This document shows, piece after piece, positions 8,765 through 17,443 of a stretch of DNA of 64,000 nucleotides. Source of the stretch: Candidatus Parcubacteria bacterium (lineage in GTDB: Bacteria; Patescibacteriota; Saccharimonadia; Saccharimonadales; UBA4665); the NCBI GenBank assembly GCA_023434325.1, contig JAEYSX010000002.1:1-64000 (forward strand), read 5' to 3'. The notes under the pieces were generated by a model. That model searched no databases, was not told where the DNA came from, and saw nothing but the letters and a program-made list of their open reading frames with translations. Numbering within the stretch: the stretch's first letter is position 1; the number at the start of each line of letters is the position of its first letter. A program made the translations under genes and the position numbers.

Positions 8765-11009
8765 TATTGGTGCGCTTGAGCTTGTTCCAGCCCACCAGCG
8801 CCCCGCGCAACACCGTTATAATTGTTCGACCCAGTATGTACGTCCTAAGCGGCCCGTACACCAGACGGGTAAGCGGCACTGCAGCCAGATAACGCAAACT
8901 CTCTCCGGCAAATCGCAACCCGACAAACGCAACCATGGTCTGCACCAACATGATCACCACGGGGAAGAGAAGTACGATCAACCAATTGCCGCTTATAATA
9001 TTCGAGACCACCACCCCAAAAAGCAACGGCCAAAAAAGCAGAGGGAGCAGCAGCGTCAAGGACGCCACCGGTAGCACATAGAGTCCCAGCCAGCCAAAGC
9101 GCCTATTAAAGAATATGTTACGGTGTTTCCAATACGACTGAATATTGCCAAATATCCAGCGAAAACGCTGCTTGGCAAGATCGTTAAGCGACATTGGCGA
9201 TTCGGTGTAGCCGACTGCGGTCGTATCTTGGACTATCTTGTAGCCCGCCTCGTGCACCGACAACGCCTCGTCGCAATCCTCGGCAAGTGTCCGATCCGAA
9301 AAGCCGCCAACCTTCTTGAGCGTACTGCGCCGCCATGCGCCGCAAGCACCCGGCACCACCATAATAGCGCCCAAAAAGGCTTGCGCGGCGCGCTCGATAG
9401 CGATACTGGTGATATACTCGAGCGCCTGCCAACGAGTCAGCAAATTGCGAATGTTTCCAACCCGAACCGTACCGGCCACGGCACCCACCTCCGGGTCATA
9501 AAAGTGCCGCGCCAACCGCCCGACGGTATTTGGGTCAAACACCGTGTCGGCGTCGATGCTGATGATAATCTCTCCCGACGAATAGCGCAGCCCCTTGTTA
9601 AGAGCCGTGGCCTTACCGCTGTTTGGCTGCCCCAGCACACTCACACGGGCGTATCGGGCAGACAACATTTTGGCGACCTGCAAGGTGTCGTCCGTTGAGC
9701 CATCATCAATAATGACCACCTCCAGGCGCTTGTACCGAGAGGCCAGCAGGGAATGAACCGATTTTTGCAGCACCGCGCCCTCGTTGTACGCCGGCACCAA
9801 CACCGAAACTTTGGGTTTATACGAACGGGGCACGCCGATCTTATTTGTGCGCTCGCGGCGCCGTCCAGCCAAGGCCAGGACAATGTTCGTGCCTGTTACC
9901 GCAAACATTAGCAGCACACTAAAGGCAAACAGTCCGTACATCAACCGCTCGGGCCACACCAAGAGCGTCCGACTAATAGCGAGCGATGTCTTATCGGCAA
10001 GTGTTGGCGAAACCGGATTTTGCAGCGGGGGGCCAGGGTACGCGTCATCCAGTCCGACAAAGGTATAGCCTGCCTCTTTGGCGCGTGGGATCAACTGCTC
10101 AAGATAATTAAGCGTGTTGGTTCGATCGCCTCCGGCGTCATGCAAAAGCATCACCATCCCCTTACCGTTGAGTACCTGTGGGCTGGGGTCGTGTCTGGTC
10201 TTAAACGTCCAGTCGTTACTGTCGTAATCAAACGATGTCTCGATATACCCAAGACGCTGCGCCTGCAAGATCCCCTTTGCGTTATCGCGCTGCGCCTCGT
10301 CGGTGTCGCCCGCGTACGGAACACGCATAAATGCCGTTTGATGACCGCTGGTCGCACGAATAACACGCTCGGTCTGAATGATTTCTTGATTTGCCTGAGC
10401 GGTGCCCTTAAAGTCAAAATCTATGTGACTAAAGGTGTGATTGCCGATTATGTGACCTTCTCGGGCGATGCGCTTCATAACATCGGGATGTTTGGCTACG
10501 TTTGCGCCAACCACAAAAAACACCGCGGGGACTTGATATTTCGATAGCAAATCGAGCACCTTTGGCGTATAAACCGGGTCAGGCCCATCATCAAACGTCA
10601 ATACAATCTGGCGATCGGGCAATTTGCCAAAGCGCTCGAACGCGTAGGTGTGAGTTCCGGTCGCCGCTGCCTCTTGCGCATTCAAACCCCTTATATACTT
10701 GCCGCTTAAAGCATCTCGCAAGCCACCCGATGATTCGCCGCGGTCAACACGCACCGCCCGGATAAACGGCCCCTCGCCAATAACCGGCACGTTGCGCTCG
10801 GTAAATGCCTTCTCTAGTTCCTGCGTAGTAGGGGCATCTGCCATATTGTACGAGCCGTTCGAGGACACACCCGCAGGCTTAAGCGCCGGCGGGATCAAAA
10901 AGGCCACGGCAGCTACTACCGAGACCAACAGCCCGGCGGCACCTATCTTGGTCCGGCGCCACCGCTTTCCCGATTGGTCAAAAAATACCGGTAGCTCCTT
11001 TTTTGCCAT
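8706..11009 (-). CDS. Polysaccharide deacetylase-glycosyltransferase 2 fusion
   Basis: 767 residues with two enzymes in one chain. After an N-terminal membrane segment (about 23-43) comes a NodB-type deacetylase domain (about 130-320) with TFDDGPDP, the metal-binding NHTFSH motif and RVPYAGD. A second membrane segment (about 350-378) leads to a processive GT2 domain (about 400-640) with VSVLVPAYNE, DDGST, SIDADTVF, AEDCDEA and the QRFRW signature, then C-terminal membrane helices. By family, the GT2 half polymerises and exports a beta-linked amino-sugar chain (hyaluronan/PgaC/NodC type) while the extracellular NodB half removes acetyl groups. Such fusions occur in other bacteria. Sugar identity is unknown. 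Confidence 0.9.
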   Translation of the reverse strand: MAKKELPVFFDQSGKRWRRTKIGAAGLLVSVVAAVAFLIPPALKPAGVSSNGSYNMADAPTTQELEKAFTERNVPVIGEGPFIRAVRVDRGESSGGLRDALSGKYIRGLNAQEAAATGTHTYAFERFGKLPDRQIVLTFDDGPDPVYTPKVLDLLSKYQVPAVFFVVGANVAKHPDVMKRIAREGHIIGNHTFSHIDFDFKGTAQANQEIIQTERVIRATSGHQTAFMRVPYAGDTDEAQRDNAKGILQAQRLGYIETSFDYDSNDWTFKTRHDPSPQVLNGKGMVMLLHDAGGDRTNTLNYLEQLIPRAKEAGYTFVGLDDAYPGPPLQNPVSPTLADKTSLAISRTLLVWPERLMYGLFAFSVLLMFAVTGTNIVLALAGRRRERTNKIGVPRSYKPKVSVLVPAYNEGAVLQKSVHSLLASRYKRLEVVIIDDGSTDDTLQVAKMLSARYARVSVLGQPNSGKATALNKGLRYSSGEIIISIDADTVFDPNTVGRLARHFYDPEVGAVAGTVRVGNIRNLLTRWQALEYITSIAIERAAQAFLGAIMVVPGACGAWRRSTLKKVGGFSDRTLAEDCDEALSVHEAGYKIVQDTTAVGYTESPMSLNDLAKQRFRWIFGNIQSYWKHRNIFFNRRFGWLGLYVLPVASLTLLLPLLFWPLLFGVVVSNIISGNWLIVLLFPVVIMLVQTMVAFVGLRFAGESLRYLAAVPLTRLVYGPLRTYILGRTIITVLRGALVGWNKLKRTNTITAGRTRSFRINRRVAKD

Positions 11010-11101
11010 GTCGTTACCTCACCATAACTCCCGACTATTATTTTGGTGACGGCGTTTTTTGCCCATAACTTAATTTACAGACCCCTGATAGTACGTGGTC
11101 G

Positions 11102-11107
11102 TATCAT
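11102..11107 (+). promoter_or_regulatory. -10 box 7 nt before ATG 11115
   Basis: TATCAT followed by exactly 7 nt and the ATG of the anchored protein. No Shine-Dalgarno sequence. Supports a leaderless transcript and the shorter start at 11115. Confidence 0.5.
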
Positions 11108-11114
11108 CAAAAAC

Positions 11115-11825
11115 ATGGAGCAAGAGCGCGGCCCCAAACCTCCCCATCGACACCTTAAACTTGCATTACTGGCGGGCATAAGCACCATTGCGGTTGCCGG
11201 GTCAATTCTTTGGATCGCAAATGTATCAGACAAAGACGAACAACAGTCGGGCACCTCTCATAATAACGTCACGACCACCGTCTTTTGGGTGGGCGAGGAC
11301 GCCGATGAATCCAACGCACAGATCCATAACCGCTCCTCGACCTGGCTGGTGGACTGGGAAGGCGCTTTTGGCGGCGTAGACGACCCCAAAAAACGCTGCA
11401 ATATGCTGCCGTGTGACTTTACGCCCAAAGAAAATCCCTTTTACTTTGCGCTGCCGTATAGCGACCTCAATGACGATTGTCAGGCCAAAGCCTCGCAGCG
11501 CGACATTCCATGGTACGAGGGGCCGCCCAAAAAAGGCGATTCAATCGTAAAAAACAAATGGATCAAGATCGACTTTGACGGTAAAACCGCCTACGCTCAG
11601 TGGGAAGACGCCGGGCCAATGGGCGAGGACGACGCCGCATACGTGTTTGGCGACGCCAAACCGGCATACGACAAAGCCGGACTGGACGTCAGCCCGGCTA
11701 CAGCCGAATATCTGGGACTAGACGGTCAAGACCAAACGTCGTGGGAATTTGTGCCCGAAAGCCAAGTGCCCGACGGCCCATGGCGCAAAACAATCACAAC
11801 TTCGCCACCTGGCTGCACTCAATAG
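11115..11825 (+). CDS. Membrane-anchored extracytoplasmic protein, possible double-psi beta-barrel
   Basis: About 236 residues from the ATG at 11115. A short cytoplasmic tail is followed by one membrane helix (about 16-36) and an outer domain with several Cys residues (KRCNMLPCDF, NDDCQAK, PPGCTQ). The segment GLDVSPATAEYLGL followed by SWEFV resembles the end of double-psi beta-barrel (RlpA/expansin-like) domains, DLSPAAxxALG...VxW. That assignment is by eye only. It lies divergent from the deacetylase-glycosyltransferase gene, so a cell-wall role is plausible. Confidence 0.7.
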   Translation: MEQERGPKPPHRHLKLALLAGISTIAVAGSILWIANVSDKDEQQSGTSHNNVTTTVFWVGEDADESNAQIHNRSSTWLVDWEGAFGGVDDPKKRCNMLPCDFTPKENPFYFALPYSDLNDDCQAKASQRDIPWYEGPPKKGDSIVKNKWIKIDFDGKTAYAQWEDAGPMGEDDAAYVFGDAKPAYDKAGLDVSPATAEYLGLDGQDQTSWEFVPESQVPDGPWRKTITTSPPGCTQ

Positions 11826-11838
11826 AGAGACGGGGTAT

Positions 11839-12438
11839 CTAAAAGTGCAGCCCGCCATGACCTCTTGCGATGATGCTCTGAGCCTTACTCACACGTTGCG
11901 TACGCGACTTGGCTGCCTCGACTATTGCCGATTTGAGTGCCCGATAGCCCAGTCCGCCGTCATACCGCACACCGTTGATGTACAGGGTGGGGGTACCGTT
12001 TACACCGCTGTGTAGTCCGCTCACAAAATCCTCGCGCACGCTCTCGGCGGCGGCATCGGACGTTAAATCCACGATAAAACGCTCGATATCCAACCCCAGC
12101 ACCTGCGCGTACACGATTAAATGCTCGGGTTCCAAGCCGTCACGATGTTCGTACAAAATATCGTGCATCTCCCAAAACGTACCCTGCATGCCAACAGCCT
12201 CGGCAGCTAGCGCCGCCTGCAAAGATCGAGGCCGGATCTGCGTCAGCGGAAAATTACGAAATATCAGCCGGAACGTCTCGCCGATCTCACTTCCGAGCCG
12301 CCGAAGCGTGTAGTACATTTTGGCAGAATCAGGACATTCGTAATCGGCGTATTCAACGATCGTTACCGGGGCGGTTTTTGGTCCGCGCGCGTAATCGCGG
12401 TTGTCAACCTGCGCGGCGAGCCTAGCGGTGATCTTCAT
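11839..12438 (-). CDS. DsbA/thioredoxin-fold protein lacking the second active-site cysteine
   Basis: 199 residues from the ATG at 12438, which has a strong site (AGGAGG, 7 nt spacing); the GTG two codons earlier is less likely. The DsbA fold is shown by VTIVEYADYECPDSAKM at the first strand/active site, a helical insert and the cis-proline loop GVNGTPTLYING near residue 165. The usual CxxC is CPDS, so the second cysteine is serine, suggesting a monothiol or a non-redox role. There is no signal peptide, so it should be cytoplasmic. Related single-domain DsbA/FrnE-like proteins are known. Its 3' end faces the anchored protein gene with a 13-nt gap. Confidence 0.85.
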   Translation of the reverse strand: MKITARLAAQVDNRDYARGPKTAPVTIVEYADYECPDSAKMYYTLRRLGSEIGETFRLIFRNFPLTQIRPRSLQAALAAEAVGMQGTFWEMHDILYEHRDGLEPEHLIVYAQVLGLDIERFIVDLTSDAAAESVREDFVSGLHSGVNGTPTLYINGVRYDGGLGYRALKSAIVEAAKSRTQRVSKAQSIIARGHGGLHF

Positions 12439-12596
12439 AAGCACCCCTCCTTAAATTGCCTTATCATCAAACACCTCCAGCCAAATTATTGAAGTAAAAT
12501 TACTCACCTAACAGATGGAGAGTGGATTATGCCACACCATTTTTGTTGACAATATTACAGCTGCTAATAAAGCTTTTGCTTTATAGTGCAAATCAA

Positions 12597-13223
12597 ATGC
12601 CCAAGAAGACAACAGCGCCCGCCAAGAGGAGCCCAAGACCGGCCAAAATCGCAGCAGAAAAAATGATGGGTCTGTGGTGGCCGGGATTACTGCAAGGAAT
12701 TGCTGCGATCCTGTTTGGAATCGCCGCCATTTTCTGGCCAGGGCTCACGCTGGTAGCGCTGGTGTATCTGTTTAGCGCGTTTATCCTGGCGTGGGGCATT
12801 GTCGAGATTATCCATGGGCTGCTCAGCATCCGCTACCGCGACACCTGGTGGCTTACGGTGCTCTTTGGCCTGGCAGGATTGGTTGCCGGAGTGTATTTGG
12901 TCCGCAATACCGACGTTTCGTTTACTGCGCTCGTGTTGATCATCGGCCTTATTCTGGTCGGCCGCGGCCTACTTGATATCGCTAGCTCGTTCCTCGAGAA
13001 GCGCAGCGCCACACACCGCGCCCTTATGATGACCGCCGGGGCTGCGGCGCTGGTCGCAGGCATCGTGCTCTTCTTTCAGCCCGATGCGGGCGGGGTAGCG
13101 TTTGTCTGGATACTTGGCCTGTATGCGCTTGTGTACGGCGCGCTGTCTATCACGCTAGCTATCGAAACCAGAGATACCAGTGACCACCCTCGGACTCGGA
13201 CCGGCGGGAACGGAGAGTCATGA
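12597..13223 (+). CDS. HdeD-family membrane protein
   Basis: About 208 residues from ATG 12597, which begins MPKKTTAPAKRS; upstream in-frame codons lack signals. After a basic N-terminal tail it has six predicted membrane helices in three pairs, beginning GLLQGIAAILFGIAAIFWPG, the internally repeated pattern typical of HdeD/DUF308 proteins (acid-resistance associated in E. coli; molecular role unresolved). A TATAGT at 12582-12587 lies 9 nt before the start. Confidence 0.85.
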   Translation: MPKKTTAPAKRSPRPAKIAAEKMMGLWWPGLLQGIAAILFGIAAIFWPGLTLVALVYLFSAFILAWGIVEIIHGLLSIRYRDTWWLTVLFGLAGLVAGVYLVRNTDVSFTALVLIIGLILVGRGLLDIASSFLEKRSATHRALMMTAGAAALVAGIVLFFQPDAGGVAFVWILGLYALVYGALSITLAIETRDTSDHPRTRTGGNGES

Positions 13224-13235
13224 TGCCGAGCCCTA

Positions 13236-13336
13236 CCCCTTTGACACCCTGGCCGACCGAACTAGCCGGATCGGACTATGCGGAGCTGCAACTAGAAAGT
13301 GCCGGACCGACAGCTCGCGGCCAGGGTGTTAAGGGG
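13236..13336. repeat. Long imperfect inverted repeat, about 100-nt hairpin
   Basis: Arms 13236-13255 and 13318-13336 are complementary except for one mismatch and one bulge, enclosing about 62 nt that can itself form a GAGCTG/CAGCTC stem (13273-13278 with 13311-13316). It sits in the noncoding gap after the HdeD-like gene. There is no U-run after the stem, so it is not a standard terminator. It may be a structured RNA, or a small inverted-repeat element. Confidence 0.55.
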
Positions 13337-13418
13337 TTAAACCTACGCGCGATGTCATGCAGCGCGTAAACTACGAGACAAATCATCAATTCGTCACAAA
13401 AACACATACATGATATGC

Positions 13419-13424
13419 TATACT
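13419..13424 (+). promoter_or_regulatory. Extended -10 box of the GAF protein gene
   Basis: TGC followed by TATACT, 8 nt before GTG 13433 and 5 nt before TTG 13430. It lies inside the longer open frame that begins at 13415, so it argues for one of the later starts. Confidence 0.5.
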
Positions 13425-13432
13425 CCATTTTG

Positions 13433-13978
13433 GTGGGTACCAATTACTTCCAACAGCTAAATAAGATCCTCAGCGCCGCGAATAGCGACCCAGAACTCTT
13501 TGCTGCTATTGTCAACGCACCATTCCACAAGATTATCAAAGCAACCGAGCTAGATCTCGGCATTGTCGTACTGCTCCAAGTCAACAAAGAGACCGGGACG
13601 ATCGACCGCGTAGCACTCTCTGACACCGAAGCCGCGACCGGCACGGTCAAGATGTCCGAAAAGCCGTTTAACGAAATCAAAATACCGCTCGGACACAAAG
13701 AAAATGCCATCGCAAAGGCAATTGCCACCGGTGCACCGCAATTTGTGTCCGACTGGAAGTACCTATTTATTCCAGCCATGGACGAAAGAGCTGCCCGCTT
13801 TAATCAGGCCGGGGGAGGCATAGAGTTTAGCGCAGTCTTTCCGCTTAAATCGCGCGATGGTGGCGCGCTTATTTTTAGTTACTTTCAGGTTTTTAGTAAC
13901 ATCAATCAGGCGCATCACACCTTTATGCAAGCTTATACGGAAACAGTCGACAGAGTCTTAAGCCGCGTCAGCCAGTAA
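13433..13978 (+). CDS. GAF-like domain protein
   Basis: About 181 residues from GTG 13433 (TTG 13430 and ATG 13415 also in frame). Its length and strand pattern (LGIVVLLQVNKETGTIDRVA, a helix, then FSAVFPLKSRDGGALIFSYF) fit one compact GAF-type small-molecule or redox sensor fold. There is no attached output domain, so it may be a stand-alone sensor. Its 3' end overlaps the opposing gene by 21 bases. Confidence 0.65.
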   Translation: MGTNYFQQLNKILSAANSDPELFAAIVNAPFHKIIKATELDLGIVVLLQVNKETGTIDRVALSDTEAATGTVKMSEKPFNEIKIPLGHKENAIAKAIATGAPQFVSDWKYLFIPAMDERAARFNQAGGGIEFSAVFPLKSRDGGALIFSYFQVFSNINQAHHTFMQAYTETVDRVLSRVSQ

Positions 13979-15208
13979 TCGCGCATGCTCCTCGTACGGT
14001 CCGCCCTGCGCCAGCTCAACAAGATCCTTCGTAAATCTCACTTGTCCGCACCGGCCGTCGGTCCATGCAAACGGATTAAAGAGTCGTCGTTTACCTTTTT
14101 CGTCGGATGCAGAGACAATAACATTAAGATTACGCCACTTCCTTTGCGGCGTCATCTGCACACCTCTGTTGGTCTCGACTAGATTTGCAAAGTCGGCGTA
14201 CACCACAATTCCGTCCCTTTTTATCAAACTGTGCATGCCTTCGTCCTTTTTTCGTCGCCGTTCGGCATCGCCCTGATGCCAGGCAACAATCATATACGCC
14301 TCGTCAAGATGGCCGCCGGCCGCCTGTTTGGCGCGTTCTACTCCTTTTTTGTGTGTGATGTCTGCCCGGACAAACCTTAGGTGATCCCTAAATACCCCCA
14401 GATGCGAGAGCCTTAATAGCTTTTGGTGGCCGGACGGCAAGGTGCCGTCTTTTATCTCTTCGGGCGTCATCGAGCCGGCCACAAAATCCCGCAATTTAGG
14501 GTCGCTCGGGTCAAACCTGTCTACGCCTACGGTTAAGGCGGCATTATCCCGCTGCGATATTACCTCGTCAAAGATCGCCCGGGCTTCTTTAGAGGCGACC
14601 AACTGTCCGTCCTGCCTATACAGCACCTCAACGTCAGAAAAATGGAACTCGGGATCGATATCGCTCGCTTTAACCGCAAGACTGCCCGTAAAATCCGAGC
14701 AGCCGATATCGCCACGCTTTCGGCCTTCGCCGCCGTTGCGATGCACCATAACTTGGCCCAAAAACTTCATCGTTGCGTAGCGTCGCCACACGGTAGTGCT
14801 TAGGTCGCGATGCTGAAAAATTTCGGTCAACCGGTTGCCATAGGGGTAGGTACGTTCCGCCCAACGCAGCCCCTCCAGGCAGTGCCCAGCCGTACGGTAA
14901 TCGTCAGGAAACTGCACGCCATCACGGCGTAAGAGCTGCGCAACGTACGCCGATCGTATAAGACGATAGGCCTCGGGAGCCGAGCGCTCGGGGTGCGCCT
15001 CGTATAATATGCGAGCCAATCTGCCGCCGCGCTCGTTGCCAAAATTAACCTGTATAGCTCTCGCCAGCGGAGCACTGTAGGGATAGGCGTTTGGATTGCT
15101 GGCAACGGCGTCGAATTCACCTCTTACATTTTCCATCCACGCACCGAATGGCAGTATGGTATCGTTTACGGTTCTTCCTTCTACTGCAGGCATCGCGCCG
15201 CCACTCAT
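13958..15208 (-). CDS. Unrecognised 416-residue protein
   Basis: A soluble, charged protein with no signal peptide or membrane segment and no motif I can name. Several aromatic and Arg-rich patches (LRWAERTYPYGNRLTEIFQH, RWRNLNVIV-type strands) suggest a folded enzyme or nucleic-acid-associated protein. It is convergent with the GAF gene (21-nt overlap) and divergent from the histidine kinase. Codon use resembles neighbouring genes. Confidence 0.65.
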   Translation of the reverse strand: MSGGAMPAVEGRTVNDTILPFGAWMENVRGEFDAVASNPNAYPYSAPLARAIQVNFGNERGGRLARILYEAHPERSAPEAYRLIRSAYVAQLLRRDGVQFPDDYRTAGHCLEGLRWAERTYPYGNRLTEIFQHRDLSTTVWRRYATMKFLGQVMVHRNGGEGRKRGDIGCSDFTGSLAVKASDIDPEFHFSDVEVLYRQDGQLVASKEARAIFDEVISQRDNAALTVGVDRFDPSDPKLRDFVAGSMTPEEIKDGTLPSGHQKLLRLSHLGVFRDHLRFVRADITHKKGVERAKQAAGGHLDEAYMIVAWHQGDAERRRKKDEGMHSLIKRDGIVVYADFANLVETNRGVQMTPQRKWRNLNVIVSASDEKGKRRLFNPFAWTDGRCGQVRFTKDLVELAQGGPYEEHARLLADAA

Positions 15209-15275
15209 ACGTATATCGTGACAAACGGCGGTAACTACTTATGTAAAATATGTTACAGCCCACATAAGGTGCGCT

Positions 15276-16310
15276 GTGGTTGACTGTAGCACGATGTCAA
15301 ATCAATTCGAGAAATTAGAGCGGCAGCAACAAGACGTGCTGGGGCGCAATCTAAAAAGGTTGCGTAAGTGGGCCTACCGATCGATTCTAGTGCCGCCCGC
15401 GGTTATTTTTGCGGCCGTTTTGGCGGCGGTTTTATTTGGCTGGCAGTCCGTAGGGGTGCCGCTCGGCAGAATCTTGCTGTTAGCGACCGCGGCAGCGGCG
15501 GGCATCGCGTATTTTATCTTGATGCTTATCAGGGCTCGCAGCAACGAATCCTACAAGCAACAACAGCGGGCAATTCAGATCGCCCAAGACGAGCTTGTAT
15601 CACTGGCCTCACACCAGCTCCGCACCCCGGCAACGGGCGTCAAACAGTACGTGGGTATGGTGCTACAGGGCTTTGCAGGTACTGTGCCGCCCGCGCAACG
15701 CTCCTTACTCGAAAAAGCGTACGCCAGCAACGACCGGCAACTGCGGATCATCAACGAAATCCTGCACATGGCCAAAATCGGGTCCGGACGCATCGTATTA
15801 GCCAAAAAGCCCATCAACCTGGGCGATTTGGTAAGCGACGTTACTAACGAACAGCAAAGCGACATCGCCATGGCCAACCATAGACTCAGAATCGAGCTGC
15901 CGCCGCAGCCGGTGGTGCTGCCAGCCGACGCCCACATGCTGCGCATGGCAATCGAAAACCTGCTATCCAACGCCATAAAATATACACCGCGCGGCGGAAC
16001 GATCACCGTACGTGTCTATCAAGAGGGCGATATTGCAAAGATATCCGTAACCGACACCGGTATTGGCATCAAGCCGTCAGACATCAACAACATCTTTCGC
16101 CAATTTGTCCGCCTAGAAAACGACACCAGCCAGCACGTGAGTGGCACGGGTATCGGCCTGTACCTCAGCAAAAACTTAGTCGAACTACACGGCGGCACGA
16201 TCTCGGTGCAATCGTACCCAGGAACCGGCTCAACCTTTACTATTAACCTACCAACACATCTTTCGGGATCAGACAATATGAAAAATCTCACTGTCCCAAG
16301 GGACGCATAA
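15276..16310 (+). CDS. Membrane sensor histidine kinase
   Basis: 344 residues from GTG 15276, which has AAGGTG 4 nt upstream; ATG 15294 is an alternative. Two adjacent membrane helices (about 40-90) with almost no outer loop are followed by HisKA with the phospho-acceptor His in LASHQLRTP near residue 112, then HATPase_c with the N box NLLSNAIKYTP, G1 DTGIGI and G2 GTGIGLYLSKN. No periplasmic sensor domain is present, so it probably senses a membrane or internal signal, or relies on a partner. The response regulator starts 17 nt after its stop. Confidence 0.93.
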   Translation: MVDCSTMSNQFEKLERQQQDVLGRNLKRLRKWAYRSILVPPAVIFAAVLAAVLFGWQSVGVPLGRILLLATAAAAGIAYFILMLIRARSNESYKQQQRAIQIAQDELVSLASHQLRTPATGVKQYVGMVLQGFAGTVPPAQRSLLEKAYASNDRQLRIINEILHMAKIGSGRIVLAKKPINLGDLVSDVTNEQQSDIAMANHRLRIELPPQPVVLPADAHMLRMAIENLLSNAIKYTPRGGTITVRVYQEGDIAKISVTDTGIGIKPSDINNIFRQFVRLENDTSQHVSGTGIGLYLSKNLVELHGGTISVQSYPGTGSTFTINLPTHLSGSDNMKNLTVPRDA

Positions 16311-16327
16311 CGTATAGTAGGTATAAG

Positions 16328-16741
16328 ATGAATGCAACGTCGCGGGTAAAAAAACCAACTATCCTCATCGTCGAGGACGAACAGGCGCTTAACGAAGCCT
16401 ACCAAACTATTCTGCGCAAAGCAGGGTACGATGTGCAGGTTGCGTTTGACGGACAAGAGGCGCTCGAGATCGCCGCCATGGAAGAGCCGGCGATTATCCT
16501 GCTCGACCTGCGCATGCCACGAATGGACGGCATTGAGTTTTTGCGCAATTACAACCTGCGCAAAGATCACCCAAATGTTAAGGTAGTGGTCTTTAGTAAC
16601 TACGATATGCAAAAAGAGATTGACGAAGCTTACAGCCTGGGCGCCGACCGATACTTTATGAAGGCGCTAGCCTCTCCCAAAGAACTGTTGCAAGTTGTCG
16701 ACAATATACTCGCAGACGGCCACACCTCAAAAGGGCAGTAG
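16328..16741 (+). CDS. Single-domain response regulator
   Basis: 137 residues forming only a receiver (REC) domain: acidic pair in ILIVEDEQ, phospho-acceptor Asp in IILLDLRMPRMDG near residue 60, Ser in VVFSNYD and Lys in YFMKALASP near 111. No output domain is attached, so it must act through protein contact. It follows the kinase directly. A TATAGT at 16313-16318 lies 9 nt before the ATG, so it may also be transcribed separately with a very short leader. Confidence 0.93.
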   Translation: MNATSRVKKPTILIVEDEQALNEAYQTILRKAGYDVQVAFDGQEALEIAAMEEPAIILLDLRMPRMDGIEFLRNYNLRKDHPNVKVVVFSNYDMQKEIDEAYSLGADRYFMKALASPKELLQVVDNILADGHTSKGQ

Positions 16742-16748
16742 CCGAGCA

Positions 16749-17291
16749 CTAGCGTAACAAAAAACGCCGCAGCCCTCCGCTCATAACGGTAAGAGCTAGC
16801 ATGATTGTCACTGCGTGCCCTCTTGATCTCAACCGTAGGACGGCAATATCTTTTGGCCTGCTGAGCGCAACGGGTACCACTGAATCAAAGCTCGCGTGCA
16901 CAGAGAGAACCTTGCGCTTGGCTTCGCCCAAAGTGGGCAGACTTTTCTGAACATGGGCAATAGACTGCCGCAAAAGTGTATTGACAAGATTTGGTATAGG
17001 GGCGTAGGGTGTGCAAACCGTCACCACGCGCGACACAACCGCAGGCCTTGCAGCCAATGCGTTTACTGCGGTGGTGCCGCCAGCGCTTGCCCCAATGACA
17101 TACACTTCACCGGGCTGCGTATCAATATAATCGAGCAGCCGATCAAATGCAGCCGCGAACGACATGTCGGTCTCCCAGCCAAATACAAAGATATGCGCAT
17201 CAAAGCCATAAAGCTTCCAGACGGGCTTCAGAAAGTAATACAGCCAGTCCCGATCGCCCAGCCCGGGAATAATAATAAGGCATCGCTTCAC
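16749..17291 (-). CDS. Alpha/beta-hydrolase fold protein
   Basis: 180 residues from a GTG with AAGGAG upstream. The N-terminal strand IIIPGLGDRDW, nucleophile elbow GASAGG (Ser), acidic residue in ASFDSVVP and late His in SRGHAVTI together give the catalytic triad order of the alpha/beta-hydrolase superfamily. Small, with no lid domain. Substrate unknown; esterase or lipase is possible. Convergent with the response regulator (7-nt gap). Confidence 0.8.
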   Translation of the reverse strand: MKRCLIIIPGLGDRDWLYYFLKPVWKLYGFDAHIFVFGWETDMSFAAAFDRLLDYIDTQPGEVYVIGASAGGTTAVNALAARPAVVSRVVTVCTPYAPIPNLVNTLLRQSIAHVQKSLPTLGEAKRKVLSVHASFDSVVPVALSRPKDIAVLRLRSRGHAVTIMLALTVMSGGLRRFLLR

Positions 17292-17443
17292 GCTTACCGC
17301 TCCTTCTTATAAACCGTGTTTGGAGGCCACCGACCGGCCATTCCGCCAACCGCTAAATACTACTCGCTATTCTACAGCATTCCCGGTACATCATTTTACC
17401 GTACTGCACAGGCAACATGTCCCCAGTTCTATCCGCATGCCTA

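Noticed and set aside
9123..9698. 191-codon plus-strand frame inside the deacetylase-GT2 fusion gene
   Set aside because: It is the antisense of the GT2 domain; no motif, promoter or ribosome-binding site supports it.
12546..12551. TTGACA as the -35 box of the HdeD-like gene
   Set aside because: The best -10 (TATAGT at 12582) is 30 nt away; the nearer TAATAA is at 13 nt. No consistent pair.
13236..13336. Hairpin as SRP RNA or 6S RNA
   Set aside because: The conserved SRP loop sequences are absent, and the size and inner structure do not fit 6S RNA well. Kept only as an unassigned hairpin.
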